The notes under the pieces: generated by a model | The model's input: only the letters and a program-made list of their open reading frames with translations | What the model was told of the DNA's origin: nothing | The model's database searches: none | Program-made: the position numbers and the translations under genes | From: Actinomadura litoris | Lineage (GTDB): Bacteria; Actinomycetota; Actinomycetes; Streptosporangiales; Streptosporangiaceae | NCBI RefSeq assembly: GCF_009733595.1 | Contig: NZ_WOFH01000005.1 | Location: 186,001-250,000 of the forward strand | Length of the DNA stretch: 64,000 nucleotides | Reading direction: 5' to 3' | In this document: positions 17,197-24,276 of the stretch, piece after piece | How positions within the stretch are numbered: the stretch's first letter is position 1 | Layout: each line of letters starts with the position of its first letter

Positions 17197-17664
17197 TCAG
17201 CGTCCGCAGCGGGCGGGCGGCGGAGCCAGATCGACCGCGCCGTCGATGACCTCGATCACGTTGCCGGCGGCGTCCAGGCGGACGGCGTGCGCGGCCATAT
17301 GGTTCGAGACCCCCCGAGCGACCGGATTCGGGTGGACCTCCCGGATCCCGGTCGCGGTCGAGATGTCGTTGTCGTTCCGGAAGAACTCCGTGCCGTTGTC
17401 GGTGAAGCTGACCGACCAGCGCTGCCCGGCCGCCGTGGTGGCGATCTCGAACTCCTCGCCCGCGACCAGCTGGTTCGGCGGGGTGCCGTCGTCGTCGTAC
17501 TGCGACTTCAGCGTCCACGGCGTGCCCTGCGAACCGGTGCCGGCGGCCATCACGGGACGTCCGCACGGACGCTCCTTCGCCTGCGCGGCGGTGCCCGTCG
17601 CCGCGGCGGTGGTCAGCGCCAGCGCCGCCGAGGTCAACAGTCCTACTGCTATTCGCATACGCAT
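17197..17664 (-). CDS. Secreted hypothetical protein
   Basis: 155 aa with a clear signal peptide (MRMRIAVGLLTSAALALTTA, then AAATGTAAQAKE). The start ATG 17664 has GGAGGAG upstream. The mature domain (~115 aa) is beta-rich with two cysteines (ERPCGRP near the start, PPARCGR at the very end), which probably pair. No family recognised. It is divergent from the haloperoxidase-like gene, with a 19-bp perfect inverted repeat in the shared 115-bp promoter region, suggesting joint regulation. Confidence 0.75.
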   Translation of the reverse strand: MRMRIAVGLLTSAALALTTAAATGTAAQAKERPCGRPVMAAGTGSQGTPWTLKSQYDDDGTPPNQLVAGEEFEIATTAAGQRWSVSFTDNGTEFFRNDNDISTATGIREVHPNPVARGVSNHMAAHAVRLDAAGNVIEVIDGAVDLAPPPARCGR

Positions 17665-17697
17665 CGAGGTCTCCTCCTCTGTTCGGCTCGTCCGGTT

Positions 17698-17742
17698 GAT
17701 AGGCCCCCGGGTTACAGGGGCCGTGTAACCCGGGGGCCTATC
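17698..17742. promoter_or_regulatory. 19-bp perfect inverted repeat between divergent genes
   Basis: Arms at 17698-17716 and 17724-17742 (left arm GATAGGCCCCCGGGTTACA) are exactly complementary around a 7-bp loop. It sits between the secreted-protein and haloperoxidase starts. As DNA it could extrude a cruciform or bind a dimer; as RNA it would form a strong hairpin in either leader. Confidence 0.6.
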
Positions 17743-17779
17743 CCTTGTCGAACCCGACTGTCGGAGAAGGGACGGGGAG

Positions 17780-19006
17780 ATGGGGAAAGCAATGGTGGTC
17801 ATGGCCGCCACCGTGGGTGCCGCGTTGTCGACGGCCATGGCGTACGTGCCGCAGGCCAGACCCGCGCAAGCGGCCACCGCCACGCGGGGGGAGGTGGTGA
17901 TCCAGTGGAACCGGACCCTGCTGGGGATCGTGCGGACGCCCGGCGCGCAACCGGCGACCGTCCACGCCACGCGCAACTTCGCCATCATGCACACGGCCAT
18001 CGCCGACGCCGTCGACGCGAGGTCCGGTTCCGCCTATGCCGCCGCGGCCGAGGCCGGGCACGACAGCCTGACCGCGCTGTACCCCGCCCGGCGCGCCGAC
18101 CTGGACCGGCAGCTCCACGACGAGCTCGCGAACGTGCCGGACGGCCCGGCCAAGACCGCCGGTATACGCGCAGGTCAGCGCGCGGCCGCGGCCGTGCTGG
18201 CCGACCGCGCCCACGACGGCTCCGACGCGACCCCTCCGCCGTTCGTCCCGGGCGACCGTCCGGGCGACTACCGGCCCACCCCGCCGGCGTTCGCGGCCCC
18301 GGTGTTCACGCACTGGTCCGGTGTGCGGCCCTTCGTGCTGGAACGCGGCGACCAGTTCCGGCCACGCCCATACCCCGCGCTGACCAGCCGGACCTATGCC
18401 AAGGCGCTCAACGAGGTGCAACTCCTGGGCAAGGACACCAGCACCGAGCGCACCGCGGACCAGACCGTCCAGGCGCGCTTCTGGGCCGCGCCGATCTGGA
18501 ACTACTGGAACGAGATCGCCCAGGACGCCGCGCAACGCCACGGAACCGGGCTGGCCGCCACCGCCCACCTGTTCGCCACGCTCGACCGGACGTTCGCCGA
18601 CGCGGCGATCGCCTTCTACGACGGCAAATACCACTACCGCATCTGGCGTCCCGTAACCGCGGTCCGCGCCGCCGACACCGACGGAAACCCCAGGACCCAC
18701 GCCGATCCGGCATGGAACCCGCTGGCGGTGACGCCTCCCGACCCCTCCTACCCCGGCGCGCACAGCGTCGTCGGGGAGGCCGGAGCGACCGTCCTGACCT
18801 CCTTCTTCGGCTCGGACGACCACTTCACCGTCCGCTCGGAGGCGCTGCCCGACGTCACCCGGTCGTTCACCGGTTACCAGGACGCGGCGGACGAGGCCGG
18901 CCTCAGCCGCATCTACGCCGGCATCCACACCCGCCTCGACCACACCGCGGGCCAGACGCTCGGCTCCCGCGTCGCCCAGTACGTGCTCACCCACACAACA
19001 AGCTGA
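17780..19006 (+). CDS. Secreted vanadium-dependent haloperoxidase/PAP2-like protein
   Basis: 408 aa with a signal peptide (cleavage near PAQAATA, ~residue 31). The active-site motifs of the vanadium chloroperoxidase/PAP2 acid phosphatase fold are present: KYHYRIWRP (Lys283, Arg290), PSYPGAHS (His328) and SRIYAGIHTRLD (Arg377, His383). The family either oxidises halides with bound vanadate or hydrolyses phosphate esters; which applies here cannot be read from sequence. Start ATG 17780 follows AGAAGGGACGGGGAG. It is upstream of the ECF sigma/Rieske pair, separated by a terminator hairpin. Confidence 0.9.
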   Translation: MGKAMVVMAATVGAALSTAMAYVPQARPAQAATATRGEVVIQWNRTLLGIVRTPGAQPATVHATRNFAIMHTAIADAVDARSGSAYAAAAEAGHDSLTALYPARRADLDRQLHDELANVPDGPAKTAGIRAGQRAAAAVLADRAHDGSDATPPPFVPGDRPGDYRPTPPAFAAPVFTHWSGVRPFVLERGDQFRPRPYPALTSRTYAKALNEVQLLGKDTSTERTADQTVQARFWAAPIWNYWNEIAQDAAQRHGTGLAATAHLFATLDRTFADAAIAFYDGKYHYRIWRPVTAVRAADTDGNPRTHADPAWNPLAVTPPDPSYPGAHSVVGEAGATVLTSFFGSDDHFTVRSEALPDVTRSFTGYQDAADEAGLSRIYAGIHTRLDHTAGQTLGSRVAQYVLTHTTS

Positions 19007-19027
19007 CTGACCCGTCCGGGAGAGGGC

Positions 19028-19062
19028 GGCCGAGTGCGTCCACCACGTGGGCGCACTCGGCC
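19028..19062 (+). terminator. Terminator after the haloperoxidase-like gene
   Basis: An 11-bp perfect stem (GGCCGAGTGCG / CGCACTCGGCC) with a 13-nt loop, 22 bp after the stop codon. Confidence 0.7.
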
Positions 19063-19078
19063 GTGGACGGCGGCGAAC

Positions 19079-19105
19079 GGAGGATCACCCCCCAGGTGAT
19101 CCTCC
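19079..19105 (+). promoter_or_regulatory. Hairpin in the leader of the ECF sigma gene
   Basis: An 11-bp perfect stem (GGAGGATCACC / GGTGATCCTCC) with a 5-nt loop, 45 bp before the sigma start. It could be a second terminator, a leader structure or an operator palindrome. Confidence 0.45.
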
Positions 19106-19149
19106 AAGCCCGTTTCGACGTGCTCCAAGAAACGGCGGAAAGGATCGTC

Positions 19150-19740
19150 ATGCGCCGCTGGAACCCAGTACGACGCAAACCACCCGAACCGGCGGCACCA
19201 CCCCCCGACGCCCGGGCGCCGCTGCACCTCGTCCAGGCGGACACCTATGCGAACTGGGAGGCGATCTACCTCCACAACGTCGACCGCATCTACCGGCTGA
19301 TGTTCTCCAAGGTCGGCAACCGTCCCGACGCCGAGGACCTCACCGCAGAGGTCTTCCTGACCGCCCTGCGCCCGCTACGGGTCTCCGCGAGCGTCGGCGA
19401 GGTCCGCGCCTACCTACTCGCCACCGCCCGCACCGTTCTCGCCGCACACTGGAAACGCACCCTCGGACGCGAAATCACCGTCATCGACCTGGACCAGATG
19501 GCCATAGGCGACGAGCCCCCCGAGGAAACCAGCAACTCCCAAGGACGAGTCGAACAACTCCTGGCCGCACTACCCGAACGCTACAGACGCGTCCTGGAAC
19601 TGCGCTTCCTGAATTCCTGCACGATCCGCCAGACCGCGGCCGAACTCGGGACCACGATCGGCAACGTCAAAGTGATCCAGCACCGCGCCTTACGCCTCGC
19701 AGCAGAACTGGCCCGCGACGACCCAAGCCTCCAAGGATGA
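19150..19740 (+). CDS. ECF-type RNA polymerase sigma factor
   Basis: 196 aa. Region 2 spans ~35-100 (NWEAIYLHNVDRIYRLMFSK, NRPDAEDLTAEVFLTALRPL) and region 4 ~135-185 (LLAALPERYRRVLELRFLNS, TIRQTAAELGTTIGNVKV, IQHRALRLAAEL); region 3 is absent as in ECF sigmas. A proline-rich N-terminal tail is unusual. Start ATG 19150 has AAAGGA upstream; an in-frame GTG at 19120 is possible. TTA codon at 19690-19692. Its stop overlaps the start of the Rieske gene (ATGA), as is typical of sigma/anti-sigma pairs. Confidence 0.93.
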   Translation: MRRWNPVRRKPPEPAAPPPDARAPLHLVQADTYANWEAIYLHNVDRIYRLMFSKVGNRPDAEDLTAEVFLTALRPLRVSASVGEVRAYLLATARTVLAAHWKRTLGREITVIDLDQMAIGDEPPEETSNSQGRVEQLLAALPERYRRVLELRFLNSCTIRQTAAELGTTIGNVKVIQHRALRLAAELARDDPSLQG

Positions 19741-20405
19741 GGGTGACCATGAGAGGACTGCCCCGCTTCGTCGAGACCCTGCTGTCCGGCGGCCGCCCCC
19801 GGCCGTTTCCAGCCGACGACGCCGACGCGGAAGCCCTGCGCGTGGCCATCGACCTGCGCGCGGCCCGCCCCGGCTCGGACGCCCCTCACGAAGAGTTCAT
19901 CACCGCACTGCACCGCCGCCTGGCCCGTGACCTGGCCGAACCCACCCCCTCCACCACCCCGGCCCGCCGCCGCCTCGTCCTGGGCACCGCCGTCGGCGCC
20001 CTGGCGGGAGCCGTCGCCGGCGTCTTCACAGGCCGAGCAACCTCAAACGACCCGCCCACCGCGAACAGCGGCGAACTGACCCCCGACCTGGGCATCTGGC
20101 ACCCCGTCGTAGCAGCCGCCGACCTCCCCGAAGGCGCCGTCCACGGCTTCACCGCCAGCGGCATCGACGGTTTCGTGACCCGAACCAACGGCCGCCTGCG
20201 CGCCGTGTCCGGCGTCTGCACCCACCAGGGCTGCCGCCTGACCCCGCACCCCGAAAAGGGCCTCCGCTGCCCCTGCCACGGCGCCCATTTCGCCCCCGAC
20301 GGCACCGTCCTCTACCACCGCCTGAAAGCCCCGATCCCAGCCCTCCCCCGCCTGGCCCTACGCCAAAGAAACGGAACAATAGAGGTCTACATCCCCCAAG
20401 CCTGA
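19737..20405 (+). CDS. Membrane-anchored Rieske [2Fe-2S] protein, candidate redox-sensing anti-sigma factor
   Basis: 222 aa. Residues 1-76 are a charged helical domain (DADAEALRVAIDLRAARPGS, HEEFITALHRRLARDL), followed by RRRL and one hydrophobic segment (80-98) that looks like a Tat signal-anchor. The C-terminal domain has Rieske box I CTHQGC (161-166) and box II CPCHGA (178-183), the disulfide-bearing high-potential type, except that Ala183 replaces the usual Ser. Translationally coupled to the ECF sigma gene. No cytochrome bc genes are nearby. By layout I infer a sigma-binding N-terminus and an exported redox sensor; an alternative is an electron carrier for the neighbouring haloperoxidase. 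A second start is ATG 19749. Confidence 0.85.
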   Translation: MRVTMRGLPRFVETLLSGGRPRPFPADDADAEALRVAIDLRAARPGSDAPHEEFITALHRRLARDLAEPTPSTTPARRRLVLGTAVGALAGAVAGVFTGRATSNDPPTANSGELTPDLGIWHPVVAAADLPEGAVHGFTASGIDGFVTRTNGRLRAVSGVCTHQGCRLTPHPEKGLRCPCHGAHFAPDGTVLYHRLKAPIPALPRLALRQRNGTIEVYIPQA

Positions 20406-20451
20406 CCCCAGCCCCTACAACGAACCAGAACCGTCCACCAACCCCAGGCCA

Positions 20452-21615
20452 CTATGCCTCGGAGCACCAAGCGGAGTGCCTCACCCGAGCCTCAAAAAAC
20501 AGAACCTCCCTGAGCCGCTCACCCGTCCGACCCCAAGTCTTGATGGCGTGGCAGTTGGGGCATAGCGCGATCATCTGGATCGGATGGTCGCGCCCCCACC
20601 GCGCCCTGTCGAGAACATGGTCGACCTCAAGAATGGGGTCGCCGTTCTCCTTGACATCCTCGGGCTGCCCGGCGCACAACGGGTTCTCGCACCGCCCACC
20701 GCTTCGCATCAGGACGGCCCGGACCGCAGCGGAAGACCGCACAGGCTGTTCACGGGCAGCCCGAGTGCTGGTGCGATCGTGATCCCCACGCGCCTCCGCA
20801 GCCTCGATCGTCCCGCAGAGCCGACGATAAGCATCCCGCGAATCCGCCCCCTGAAACGGAGACTCGTCAGCACACCCTTGCCCCAAACCGGCTTCCTCAA
20901 GCAGCCCTTCGGGCAGACCACCACCAAAGAACCGACTGCCCAGAAAGCCGACGGCCTCCATACGGACAGACGCGTCAAGCTCATAAACCCAAACCGCAAG
21001 ACCGCATGAAGGATTCTGCTCATCAAGCCATGCAACCGGGTTGCCATGCGCCGCCGGCACGTCACCAACATGGCCCCGCAACTCCCAAAGGTCCGTACGA
21101 GCAAGCGCCAGGACGGGAAACTCAGGCGTCGCCCTGGAACTCGGCTGCCCGTACTCCCGCATGAGCCCCCGCAGCTCACGTCGCGCGCTTCTCCAGGAAA
21201 CCAACCGGGGACGGCGCTGTGCCGCCCGCCCCAGAGCCCACAGAAGCGTGATGGGCTGGTGCCGAGCAGGCCCCTCCGCGGTGATGGCGACCCGCAACGA
21301 ACCGAGGAGCTCAAGAAGACGCTGCCCAGGCGCGGGCGGCTCATCGGAGACCACCTCGAACCCCAAACGCGCCAGAAGCCGACCGACCGTCTGCTGCCCG
21401 CCGGAGAACTCACCTGCCGACAGCGGCCGTCCGGCCACGTGACGGTAAGCCACCCCAACAATCGCCTTCGAGTCGTAGTAGACCCCGCCATAGCGAAGGA
21501 AGTACCGACGAGCTTCCTCGAAGCCGTACCGCTCAAGAAACCGCTCCCGCCCGACCTGATCACACTCGGCGATCGCATCCAGGACGGCCTCACGAGTGAT
21601 CACCGACAGATCCAT
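20452..21615 (-). CDS. ScoMcrA-like HNH endonuclease, type IV restriction
   Basis: 387 aa. The N-terminal ~90 residues (VITREAVLDAIAECDQVGRE, YFLRYGGVYYDSKAIVGVAY) resemble the ScoMcrA head domain. The middle (ARHQPITLLWALGRAAQRRP, then FPVLALARTDLWELRGH) resembles the sulfur-binding domain that recognises phosphorothioate DNA. The C-terminus is an HNH nuclease with two zinc cysteine pairs (CENPLC, CPNCH) and ILEVDHVLDRARWGRDHPIQ. The likely role is cutting foreign modified DNA (phosphorothioate and/or methylated). Domain names are from memory of the family. It lies 600 bp from tRNA-Pro, a favoured integration spot, with no partner gene. Confidence 0.82.
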   Translation of the reverse strand: MDLSVITREAVLDAIAECDQVGRERFLERYGFEEARRYFLRYGGVYYDSKAIVGVAYRHVAGRPLSAGEFSGGQQTVGRLLARLGFEVVSDEPPAPGQRLLELLGSLRVAITAEGPARHQPITLLWALGRAAQRRPRLVSWRSARRELRGLMREYGQPSSRATPEFPVLALARTDLWELRGHVGDVPAAHGNPVAWLDEQNPSCGLAVWVYELDASVRMEAVGFLGSRFFGGGLPEGLLEEAGLGQGCADESPFQGADSRDAYRRLCGTIEAAEARGDHDRTSTRAAREQPVRSSAAVRAVLMRSGGRCENPLCAGQPEDVKENGDPILEVDHVLDRARWGRDHPIQMIALCPNCHAIKTWGRTGERLREVLFFEARVRHSAWCSEA

Positions 21616-21624
21616 GCCGGCATG
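21613..21624. promoter_or_regulatory. Palindrome overlapping the nuclease start codon
   Basis: CATGCCGGCATG is a perfect 12-bp palindrome that includes the start codon of the ScoMcrA-like gene. No ribosome site is visible, so it may limit expression or bind a regulator. Confidence 0.3.
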
Positions 21625-22160
21625 CTATGCCCGAAATGGCCAACGCCGACCAATCCCAGTGTCCCATCCATTGCCCGTCGACAACCGATCCAGCCGACAG
21701 AAGCCAACTGCCAAGCCGGCGATGGTCCCTACCTCCCGATATCACCGACCGTACCTGAACAACTCCAATCCGGATACCCTCTTTTGGATCACAGATCACT
21801 TGGCCCGACGTTAGGGATATCCGGACACCAATGCTGTCGCAGACCTAACAATTGCCTTCCCGCACCATGCAGCCAGCGGCCTCTCCGTGACGGGATGGTT
21901 TTGCGGCCCGTCTGACCTGTTAGGCATCGCCTCTGAATGAGAGTTGTCGTCGGCAGCGCGCTCCTCCACGATCGAGGACGAGGTCCGGCCCTGCCCCCGC
22001 GCTCTTCGACCTACCTCAGAGTCCCGTCCTGAGCACAGGCTGGACGCCGACCGAACGGCGCCGGTGGGGCTCAGAGGAGGGTGACGGTTCGCTGGGACAG
22101 GCCGGGACAGGTCGTGTCCATGGTCGGGGTTGGTTCGCGACAAGGCATGGACAAAGCCTT
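21616..22160. other. Spacer between the nuclease gene and tRNA-Pro
   Basis: No supported gene. Base composition is less GC-rich between about 21,640 and 21,940 than in the surroundings, which suggests a remnant of transferred DNA. I looked for a second copy of the tRNA 3' end that would mark an attachment site and found none in the window. Confidence 0.4.
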
Positions 22161-22192
22161 GAGGCCGGTCTCCTTGGTGGAGAACCGGCCTC
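22161..22192 (-). terminator. Terminator of tRNA-Pro
   Basis: A 9-bp stem (GAGGCCGGT / ACCGGCCTC) extended by CTCC/GGAG around a short loop, 18 bp beyond the 3' end of the tRNA on the minus strand. Confidence 0.6.
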
Positions 22193-22209
22193 TGACCTGC
22201 ATCTTTATG

Positions 22210-22283
22210 TCGGGGTGGCGGGATTTGAACCCACGACCTCTTCGTCCCGAACGAAGCGCGCTGCCAAGCTGCGCTACACCCCG
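22210..22283 (-). tRNA. tRNA-Pro (anticodon CGG)
   Basis: The minus strand folds into a full cloverleaf: 7-bp acceptor CGGGGTG / CACCCCG with discriminator A, D arm around AGCTTGGCAGC, anticodon stem CTTCG / CGAAG with loop TTCGGGA (anticodon CGG), and T arm GTGGG-TTCAAAT-CCCGC. CCA is not encoded. The anticodon is shared with proline codon CCG, the main one in such GC-rich genomes. Confidence 0.96.
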
Positions 22284-22612
22284 GTGGTGGCTGCCCGGGA
22301 GTCGTACGTGCTCCCGGCGCCTTGACCACTTTAGCGGATGCTCGGGGGTGCTGCGTCCTCAATATCGGGGCGCTGGCTGGGTGTGAAGCTGGTCACGGTT
22401 GCGGTGGGGGCGTGGGCCTTGGGTCTGCCTCGGTCGCTGGGAGCCATCGTCGCAGGTCGGGTGCGGCGGCGTGTGAGGGTGAGCGGGCCGCTCAGGGGCG
22501 CTGGGGGCGGGTGGGTGCTGTCAGGTCCTTGGCTGGACAGGGGGTTGTCGGTGGTGGGTGATCTGATGGTTATGGAGGGGAGTGGGTGGTGGTTTGGTTG
22601 GGGTGCTTGGGG
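22284..22612. other. Spacer upstream of tRNA-Pro
   Basis: G-rich on the plus strand (TGGGG and GGGTG runs), with no supported gene. It must contain the tRNA-Pro promoter, but I cannot place it with confidence. Confidence 0.4.
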
Positions 22613-23509
22613 TCAGCGGGGGACGAGGGTGAGGAGGGATGCTTCGGGAGGGCAGCAGAAGCGCATGGGGGCCGTTGGGGAGGTGCCCAGGCCGGCTGAG
22701 ACGTGCAGCCAGGAGCCGCGGTGGCGGTGGAGGCCCTTGACCCGGGGGCGGTCGATGCCGCAGTTGGTCGCCAGGGCGCCGTAGAAGGGGACGCAGACCT
22801 GGCCGCCGTGGGTGTGGCCCGCCAGGAGCAGGTCGTAGCCGTCGGCGGTGAAACGGTCCAGGTTGCGGGGCTCGGGGGAATGCATGACTCCCAGGTGGAT
22901 GTCCGCCTGCGGGTCGACGGGGCCGGCGACCTTGTCGTAGCGGTCGCGGTTGATGTGGGAGTCGTCGATTCCGCCGAACTCGACGTCCAACTCGCCGACC
23001 TTGAGGCGGCCGATGCGGTTGTTCAGGTCGAGCCAGCCGGCGGCCTGGAGGGACGAGCCGAGCTCGCGGTAGGGCAGGTCGGGCTCGCGGCGATGCCGTT
23101 TGTAGTCGGCCTTGCTGGTTCGCCAAATGTAGCGAAGGGGGTTCTTGAAGACGGGCGAGTAGAGGTCGTTGGACCCGTACACGAAGACGCCCGGACGGTC
23201 GAGGAGGGGGCCCAGGGCATCCAGGAACGGCCCGATCGCATCGCGGTGCGAGAGGGTGTCGCCGGTGTTGACCACGAGGTCGGGTTCCAGCGCGTCCAGG
23301 GACCGGACCCAGCGGATCAGCCGTGACCGGCCGGGCGTGAGGTGCGCGTCGGAGATGTGCAGGATCTTCACCGACGGACGACCGGGCTGCAACACCGGAA
23401 CGTCGAAGCGGCGGAGGCGGAACCAGTTCCGCTCGATCACCGAGGCGTACCCGAAGGTCGCGGCACCCGCGCCCAGGAGGCCCAGGGGCACGGTGTAGAT
23501 CTTTCGCAC
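22613..23509 (-). CDS. Membrane-anchored metallophosphoesterase
   Basis: 298 aa. One N-terminal hydrophobic helix (VPLGLLGAGAATFGYASVI) then a calcineurin-like phosphoesterase domain: HISDAHL (DxH motif), NTGDT, YGSNDLY (GNHD variant with Ser/Asp), VMHSPEP and LAGHTHGGQV. Two metals are bound by these Asp/His/Asn residues; substrates may be lipid- or nucleotide-linked phosphates. Start GTG 23509 has AAGGGAGAACC upstream. It corresponds to the metallophosphoesterase next to the PASTA-type PBP in mycobacteria (Rv3683), supporting a wall-linked role. Confidence 0.92.
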   Translation of the reverse strand: MRKIYTVPLGLLGAGAATFGYASVIERNWFRLRRFDVPVLQPGRPSVKILHISDAHLTPGRSRLIRWVRSLDALEPDLVVNTGDTLSHRDAIGPFLDALGPLLDRPGVFVYGSNDLYSPVFKNPLRYIWRTSKADYKRHRREPDLPYRELGSSLQAAGWLDLNNRIGRLKVGELDVEFGGIDDSHINRDRYDKVAGPVDPQADIHLGVMHSPEPRNLDRFTADGYDLLLAGHTHGGQVCVPFYGALATNCGIDRPRVKGLHRHRGSWLHVSAGLGTSPTAPMRFCCPPEASLLTLVPR

Positions 23510-23602
23510 GGTTCTCCCTTCTCAGGTCTCCATGCTTCCAGACACGGGCACCCTGCGGTAATCCTGATGAGGCAACTGGGTCTGGACGGGCATGATGTGA
23601 CC

Positions 23603-24055
23603 ATGGCCCTGAAGGAGAAGCTGGAGACCGACCTGTCGGCCGCGATGAAGGCCCGTGACGGCGTGCGCACCCGCACGCTGCGCATGGCGCTCACGGCGGT
23701 GAAGAACGAGGAGGTCGCCGGCAAGCAGTCCCGCGAGCTGTCGGACGACGAGGTCGTCAAGGTGCTCGCCCGGGAGGCGAAGAAGCGGCGGGAGGCCGCC
23801 ACGGCGTTCGATGACGCGGGCCGTGCGGAGCAGGCTCAGGCCGAGCGGGACGAGGGCGTGGTGCTGGAGGAGTACCTGCCCGCGCCACTGGCCGACGAGG
23901 AGCTGACCGCGCTGGTCGCGGACGCGATCGCGGCGACGGGCGCGGCCGGTCCGCGTGCGATGGGCCAGGTCATGAAGGTCGTGAACCCCAAGGTCGCCGG
24001 GCGTGCGGAGGGCGGACGCGTCGCCGCGGAGGTCAAGCGCCAGCTCGCCACCTGA
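23603..24055 (+). CDS. GatB/YqeY domain-containing protein
   Basis: 150 aa, the standard YqeY length. The N-terminal helical part (LKEKLETDLSAAMKARDGVR, TRTLRMALTAVKNEEV) and the YqeY/GatB tail (ALVADAIAATGAAGPRAMGQ, VMKVVNPKVAGRAEGGRVAA) are clear. The domain is related to the tRNA-binding part of the GatB amidotransferase; the free-standing protein's role is unproven. ATG 23603 or the GTG two codons upstream may be the start; the ribosome site is weak. Divergent from the metallophosphoesterase. Confidence 0.93.
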   Translation: MALKEKLETDLSAAMKARDGVRTRTLRMALTAVKNEEVAGKQSRELSDDEVVKVLAREAKKRREAATAFDDAGRAEQAQAERDEGVVLEEYLPAPLADEELTALVADAIAATGAAGPRAMGQVMKVVNPKVAGRAEGGRVAAEVKRQLAT

Positions 24056-24241
24056 GCGGCCCCTGGTCGGTCAGGGCGCGCAGGGCAACGGTTTCGTGGG
24101 TGCTGCTGCGGCGCATCGTCCCGCCGTCGGCGGAGGGCGCGAGGCGTGGATCAGCGGGGCGGATGAGGGCAAGCAGTGTGATGCCCTGCGCGCGTTCGGG
24201 CAAGCCCGTGCGCGTCTCTGAGATCTCGTGGCCGGGACGTA

Positions 24242-24269
24242 GAAGGGCCCGGCGGATGCCGGGCCCTTC
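24242..24269. terminator. Strong hairpin terminator of the PBP gene
   Basis: A perfect 12-bp stem (GAAGGGCCCGGC / GCCGGGCCCTTC) with a GGAT loop ends 8 bp beyond the PBP stop codon. It may also stop transcription coming from the YqeY gene. Confidence 0.8.
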
Positions 24270-24276
24270 GTGGGAT

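Noticed and set aside
17287..19740. An 817-codon open frame running across the haloperoxidase and sigma genes
   Set aside because: Its first two thirds are an Arg/Pro-rich shadow of the haloperoxidase gene; only the part from 19150 has sigma-factor features.
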